A DNA stretch of 64,000 nt. Source: Phymorhynchus buccinoides. Its lineage: Eukaryota > Mollusca > Gastropoda > Neogastropoda > Raphitomidae. This document shows positions 50,285 through 64,000 of the stretch, in pieces. Below the pieces are notes generated by a model. The model was not told the DNA's origin and searched no databases. It saw nothing but the letters and a program-made list of their open reading frames with translations. Each line of letters opens with the position of its first letter. Position 1 is the stretch's first letter. The stretch covers positions 177,501 to 241,500 of the forward strand of contig CM065701.1 of the NCBI GenBank assembly GCA_017654935.2, in the 5' to 3' direction. Position numbers and translations under genes: made by a program.

Positions 50285-51765
50285 AAAGCTTTAAATCCCT
50301 TTCTTGTGCTGGAACCACAATCATTGTGTCTTTCATATGCTTGATTCAAAGTTATAGTGTCTTTCTCATACTGGAACCACAATAAGTGTCTCTTATGCTG
50401 GAACCACAATATGTGTCTTTCTCATAATGGAACCACAATAAGTGTCTTTCTCATACTGGAACCACAATAAGTGTCTTTCTCATACTGGAACCACAATAAG
50501 TGTCTTTCTGCTTGCTTCATGCTGGAACCACAATAAGTGTCTCTTATGCTGGAACTACAATAAGTGTCTATCTCATGCTGGAACCACAATAAGTGTCTTT
50601 CTCATACTGGAACCACAATAAGTGTCTATCTCGTACTCGAACCACAATAAGTGTCTCTTATGCTGGAACCACAATAAGTGTCTTTCTCATACTGGAACCA
50701 CAATAAGTGTCTTTCTTATGCTGGAACCACAATAAGTGTCTTTCTTATTCTGGAACCACAATAAGTGTCTTTCTTATACTGGAACCACAATAAGTGTCTT
50801 TCTCATACTGGAACCACAATAAGTGTCTTTCTCATGCTGGAACCACAATAAGTGTCTTTCTCATGCTGGAACCACAATAAGTGTCTTTCTCATACTGGAA
50901 CCACAATAAGTGTCTTTATCATACTGGAACCACAATAAGTGTCTTTCTTATACTGGAACCACAATAAGTGTCTTTCTTATACTGGAACCACAATAAGTGT
51001 CTTTCTCATACTGGAACCACAATAAGTGTCTTTCTCATGCTGGAACCACAATAAGTGTCTTTCTTATACTGGAACCACAATAAGTGTCTTTCTCATACTG
51101 GAACCACAATAAGTGTCTTTCTCATACTGGAACCACAATAAGTGTCTTTCTCATACTGGAACCACAATAAGTGTCTTTCTCATACTGGAACCACAATAAG
51201 TGTCTTTCTCGTACTGGAACCACAATAAGTGTCTTTCTCATACTGGAACCACAATAAGTGTCTTTCTTATGCTGGAACCACAATAAGTGTCTTTCTTATA
51301 CTGGAACCACAATAAGTGTCTTTCTTATGCTGGAACCACAATAAGTGTCTTTCTTATACTGGAACCACAATAAGTGTCTTTCTCATACTGGAACCACAAT
51401 AAGTGTCTTTCTTATGCTGGAACCACAATAAGTGTCTTTCTTATACTGGAACCACAATAAGTGTCTTTCTCATACTGGAACCACAATAAGTGTCTTTCTC
51501 GTACTGGAACCACAATAAGTGTCTATCTCGTACTGGAACCACAATAAGTGTCTCTTATGCTGGAACCACAATAAGTGTCTGTCTTATCCTGGAACCACAA
51601 TAAGTGTCTATCTCATGCTGGAACCACAATAAGTGTCTTTCTCATACTGGAACCACAATAAGTGTCTATCTCATGCTGGAACCACAATAAGTGTCTTTCT
51701 CATACTGGAATAACAATCATTGTGTCTTTCTTATGCTGGAACCACAATAAGTGTTTTTCTTATTT
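50285..51765 (+). repeat. 29-bp minisatellite, second copy
   Basis: Same unit as 26528-28000. The order of CTC/CTT and ATAC/ATGC variants differs, and one unit has an odd insertion (CTGCTTGCTTCATG at about 50508). Confidence 0.95.
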
Positions 51766-51981
51766 CCTTTACTCTCTCCAAATACTCAAATTTGAACTTT
51801 AGATTACAAAGGAATTTCTTAATCGAGAATAAAAGTGAATAAACAAACAATAACAAGAAATTATTACTTGTAATGTAAACTATAAAGGCACAAACAAAAA
51901 CTCACTGAATGAAATAAGGTTTTAAAATACAACAGAAACTCCCTAAGTAATAGACTATCAGGGAGTTTAATCAGCAAGCAC

Positions 51982-54580
51982 TTAAGTGTTCAAGTATCTG
52001 GGGTTTGGCTTCACAACTCTTCCATAGCGGGTGACCCCCGGCTGGGTTGAAGTCTGGATCTGGTGATTTGGGGTGGTAAGGGAAATGGACCGCTGCCCAG
52101 CTGTGCTGGCTGGGGCTCGGGTGGCTGTCGCTGGGTAGGGCATGGGGGCTGTCAGTGAGGCACCAACACCACCAGTTGGGTTCGTCAGGCTGCTGCCAGG
52201 GCTGGGGGTTGGTGGTCTGGGCTCGTTGACTGGCAGAAGGTGTCGGCGGTTCAACACATAGTCCCTCCCTGACGATGTGACAACGTAGGATTGAGGAGAG
52301 TCACGAGCTGACTTGACTACCGCCAGTCTCTGGAAGCCCTTGGGTGTCTGCATTCGCACCACTTCATGTGGCTTCAGGGGCCTCCAATCCCTCGCTGACT
52401 TGTCATGGTTGCGCTTCTGTTGCTGACGGGCCTTCTTTAGCTGTGCTGTGCAGCGACCTTCGATGTTGTCAGCACTTTGGGTTTCAGCAACTTTGTTGAA
52501 GTCGGGAGTTTCGATCTGCGCATATCGAGTTTCGGCGTCTGAGAGGGCTCGCGATGCAAATGCTACTGGTGACTCGTTCTGAAGACATGCAGCTCCGAGT
52601 CCGCTTTTGGATGAGTCCACTGACAGTGTAACAGGCTTGGATGGATCAAAAAATTTTAAGACTGGAGGACTGATGAGGTCATTCTTCAATCCATCAAATG
52701 CATGCTGGTGCGCGTCTGTCCAACACCATGCAATGTCGTTACGAAGAAGTACTCGCAGCAAAACCGTTTTCTGGCTGTAGTTTTTGATGAACTTGTTCAG
52801 GTAGTTGATCATGCCCAAGAATCTTTGCAGTGCTGCCTTGTCTTCTGGAGCCGGCATGTGTCTGATGGTGTCCGTCTTTTCCGTGTCAGGCTTCAGACCT
52901 TCTGAGGTGAACCTGTGTCCAACAAACGTGGCGCTATCCTTCCCGAATTTGCACTTTTTCAGGTTTAGTTTCAGACCAATCTGTCGAGCCCTGTCCAGAA
53001 CCACTTTGAGGTTGGCGTCATGCTCTTCAACTGTTGATCCCCAGATGAGAATGTCATCGATGATGATGGCACATGGACACCCTTCAAACAGTCTCTCCAT
53101 AGTCTGCTGGAAGAACTCTGGGGCTGTGTTAATGCCAAAAGGCATGCGCAGAAATCTGTATCTGCCGTACAGTGTGATGAAAGCCGTACGCCGAGAAGAT
53201 TCTGTCCAGTGTGATTTGCCAAAATCCTGTTTTTGCATCCAATGTGGTGAATAACTTTGCATTTCCAATCCTAGATGCAACATCATCAGCTGTGCGCATG
53301 GGATAGTGGGGGCGTTGCAAGGCTTTTTTCAAGTCTCTTGGATCGAGGCAGATCCTGACATCACCATTCTTCTTCTTAGCTGCAACCATCTGCGACACCC
53401 ATTCTGTTGGCTCAGTTTCTCGTATGATGACGCCTTTCTCTATCATGCTGTCCAGCTCCAGTTTGACTTTTGCTTCCATGGCTTGGGGAACTTTCCGCGC
53501 AGGTTTGATGACCGGGGTGACCTGGGGATTGACTCTCATCCTGTACCTTGTAGGCAATGTTCCAAGTTGGTCGTCGAACAGATCAGCATATGCTGTCGTG
53601 ATTTGGTCACGGAGAGGATCTTCTGACCCCATGTTCACTTTGTAGACGCTCTTTTCCAAGCCAATGAGTCGCAGTCGCAGTGCATCATTCAGGCCTAGTA
53701 TGGAAGAGGCTTGTCTGTCGATGATATGGAAGGTAATGAGTTCTGTCATATCCCCAATCTTGCAAAGCAGATCTGCTGTTCCAAGTGTAGAAAATCTGTC
53801 GCCTCCGTATGCAACCTTAACCAGGTTAACAGCCCTAGACTTGTTGATTGTTTCATTCTTCTTGACCTTCTGAAACTGTGAGATGGGCAGGACGTTGCAT
53901 TTGGCACCCGTGTCAATTCTCAACCGTATGTCACAGGCATTGACAGTGGCTGTGCAATGTATCTCACTGCGGCTTGATGTCTGGTTGACGGCATGGATTT
54001 CGAAGGTTGCCTCTGGGTCATCGTTGTCATCAAAGTTGTCTTCATCAACTGCATTCACGGATCTGTTTCTCAGTGATCTTTGCTTTCCAGACTTGCATAC
54101 GTTTGCCAAGTGATGCATCTTCATGCATGTGTTGCACTTCTTCTAATATGCAGGACATGATTCTTTCCTTGGTGCATGCCTACATCCACAGTAGATGCAA
54201 GGTTTATCAATGCTTGCCCCTTGCTTCAATATGGGAGAAAAAACGTTGACTTCTTGATCAGTTGACACCTGGCTGGTATGTTTCTCTGCAGCTTCATGAA
54301 TCTGGCAAGTCTGGATCGCTTTGTGGAGGCTCAGCTCTCGTTCTTTCAGCGACTGTTTGCGCAGGATGTCTGAGACCACACTGCAAACAATCCTATCCCT
54401 GATGAGGGAGTCCTTCAAGTCTCCGAATTCACATGTGTCTGCCAAGATCCTAAGAGCGGTCACGAAGCTCTGGATGCTTTCAGAAGGTTCCTGGGACCTG
54501 GTATTGAATTTGTGTCTTTCAATGATGACGTTGGTCAAAGGATTGCAAAGCTCCCGCAAAGTTTCACAGTCTTGTTTTCA
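51982..54580 (-). mobile_element. Ty3/Gypsy fragment, second copy
   Basis: Same structure as 28220-30818. The 434-codon frame at 51982-53286 translates identically to the first copy. The gag-protease-RT frame (54559-53129) has one extra defect: a TAG between the two cysteine knuckles at about 54142-54144, where the first copy has GGG. A Met/Ile and an Ala/Val difference are also visible. Confidence 0.9.
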
Positions 54581-59801
<5,221 letters not shown>

Positions 59802-59846
<45 letters not shown>

Positions 59847-59894
59847 ATGTCTCTCTGTCTCTGTCTCTTTCTGTCTGTCTCTCTCTCTCTCTCT

Positions 59895-59931
<37 letters not shown>
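59802..59931. repeat. CT-rich tract
   Basis: Mixed CT and CTGT repeats with a run of C at about 59895-59902. The first contig ends in the corresponding tract before the N gap. Confidence 0.9.
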
Positions 59932-59936
<5 letters not shown>

Positions 59937-60168
59937 CAGGCTAGCATTCAACAGGAAAAATCATCCCAAATAAGGTCATGCCTTGCCATGTTTGTATTCT
60001 ATGTTCGTATATATGTACAGAGGTGCTACCTTTATGTTCAAATCTGTATGTGTAATATCATGCCTTGCCATGTTTGTATTCTATGTTCGTATATGTACCA
60101 AGGACAGATTGGAAGACTAGGCGTTGCCTAAAATCTTTATCCTTGAAAAATAAAGTTCAAGTTTTCAA

Positions 60169-60262
<94 letters not shown>

Positions 60263-60303
60263 CAGGCTAGCATTCAACAGGACAAATCATCCAAAATAAG
60301 GTC
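59932..60303 (+). mobile_element. 280-bp retroelement tail plus (CT)n between 46-bp direct repeats
   Basis: CTTATCAGGCTAGCATTCAA followed by CAGGAAAAATCATCC and AAATAAGGTC at 59932-59977 recurs at 60258-60303 with two mismatches. Between them lie an 81-base tandem duplication starting ATGCCTTGCCATGTTTG (59978 and 60059), the tail motif AAGGACAGATTGGAAGACTA (60101), AATAAAGTTCAAGTTTTC and a (CT)n tract to 60257. CTTATCAG|GCTAGCATTCAAC in both direct repeats weakly resembles the start of the exon at 60550 (CTGCAG|GCCTCCATCCAAC). Confidence 0.7.
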
Positions 60304-60549
60304 TTCAGTGAGAGGGAGTTGTATAAGGGAGGTCATTTTAATGCTTACAAAGAAGGGCAATGTCTCAGAGAAGTAGGTCTTAAGTGGGAGGGAGTCTTAT
60401 AATAGGGGGTCTTATAAGGGAGGTTCCATTGTATTGAAGGCAGTGAGGTCAGCAGTGTGGGGGGTTCTCAACCACAGGTGCTGCATTGCTTCACTGAGGC
60501 TGCTCTATGATGTCTGTCTCTCTGTCACACTGTTTCTGTCTCTCTGCAG
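60304..60549 (+). other. intron with a partial copy of the downstream exon
   Basis: At about 60437-60464 TTGAAGGCAGTGAGGTCAGC AGTGTGG copies bases 60588-60615 of the next exon (CTGAAGGCAGTGCGGTCTGC AGTGTGG). The pyrimidine-rich stretch 60515-60549 is the acceptor region of the exon at 60550. Confidence 0.6.
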
Positions 60550-60624
60550 GCCTCCATCCAACGAGAGGTCCAACATCAGGGCGATGTGTTGCTGAAGGCA
60601 GTGCGGTCTGCAGTGTGGAGTGTT
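60550..60624 (+). CDS. TIF1-like gene, coiled-coil exon cut by a LINE
   Basis: The acceptor CTGTCTCTCTGCAG|GCC is the best pyrimidine-tract acceptor in the window. Phase 0 matches the exon ending at 15314 (GAGAAG|). The codons read A-S-I-Q-R-E-V-Q-H-Q-G-D-V-L-L-K-A-V-R-S-A-V-W-S in one helical run, a plausible continuation of the coiled coil. At about 60625 the sequence turns into the 3' terminus of the minus-strand LINE. The frame meets TAG at 60657, inside LINE sequence. Either this allele is broken, or this is a decayed duplicate and the intact exon lies right of the window. Confidence 0.6.

Positions 60625-64000
<3,376 letters not shown>

Overview
This is nuclear DNA of an animal. Very long (CT)n, (CA)n and (GAT)n tracts, several LINE clades, a Ty3/Gypsy fragment and a split-exon TRIM/TIF1-type gene fit a lophotrochozoan, most likely a marine gastropod mollusc. 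That assignment is inference; nothing in the window names the species. The only host gene I can support is one plus-strand gene of the TIF1 family (TRIM24/TRIM33-like). Its exons chain in matching splice phase: 1-210 (acidic linker before the last RING cysteine pair), 5906-6169 (end of RING plus B-box 1), 10896-11007 (B-box 2), 15173-15314 (start of coiled coil) and 60550-60624 (next coiled-coil piece, cut by a LINE). Everything else is repeats and mobile elements inside its introns.

Layout of the first copy (1-36181). Intron 1 ends in a 34-bp minisatellite (1762-5905). Exon 5906-6169 is followed by 120-bp and about 90-bp tandem repeats, exon relics, and a minus-strand CR1/L2-like LINE (7297-10515). 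Exon 10896-11007 is followed by a dimeric tandem repeat and a 2.3-kb DNA transposon with 16-bp inverted ends and a 6-bp target duplication (11685-14002), which has a LINE nested in it. A 50-bp minisatellite (14350-15172) runs into exon 15173-15314. A large 36-bp satellite (15540-26173) is split by an L1/Tx1-like LINE (16963-21930). Then come a 29-bp minisatellite, a minus-strand internally deleted Gypsy element (28220-30818), two LINE 3' ends and a degenerate LINE with ORF1 and ORF2 (32042-36080).

A run of exactly 500 N (36182-36681) follows. After it the sequence restarts at the equivalent of position 7846 and repeats the same order to about 59930. The second copy lacks the L1/Tx1-like LINE. 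It is very noisy from 36682 to about 46900, then nearly identical to the first copy. The simplest reading is two overlapping contigs or haplotypes joined end to end, i.e. an assembly false duplication, with a LINE presence/absence polymorphism between them. After 59930 the sequence is unique again: a small retroelement insertion, the truncated exon at 60550, and a second minus-strand CR1/L2-like LINE running off the right edge.

The most striking biological signal is that tandem repeats in this gene have formed on exon edges: the 34-bp and 50-bp arrays each copy a 3' splice site plus the first coding bases, and the 120-bp array copies an exon end plus its 5' splice site. I saw no CRISPR, operon, tRNA or rRNA feature.
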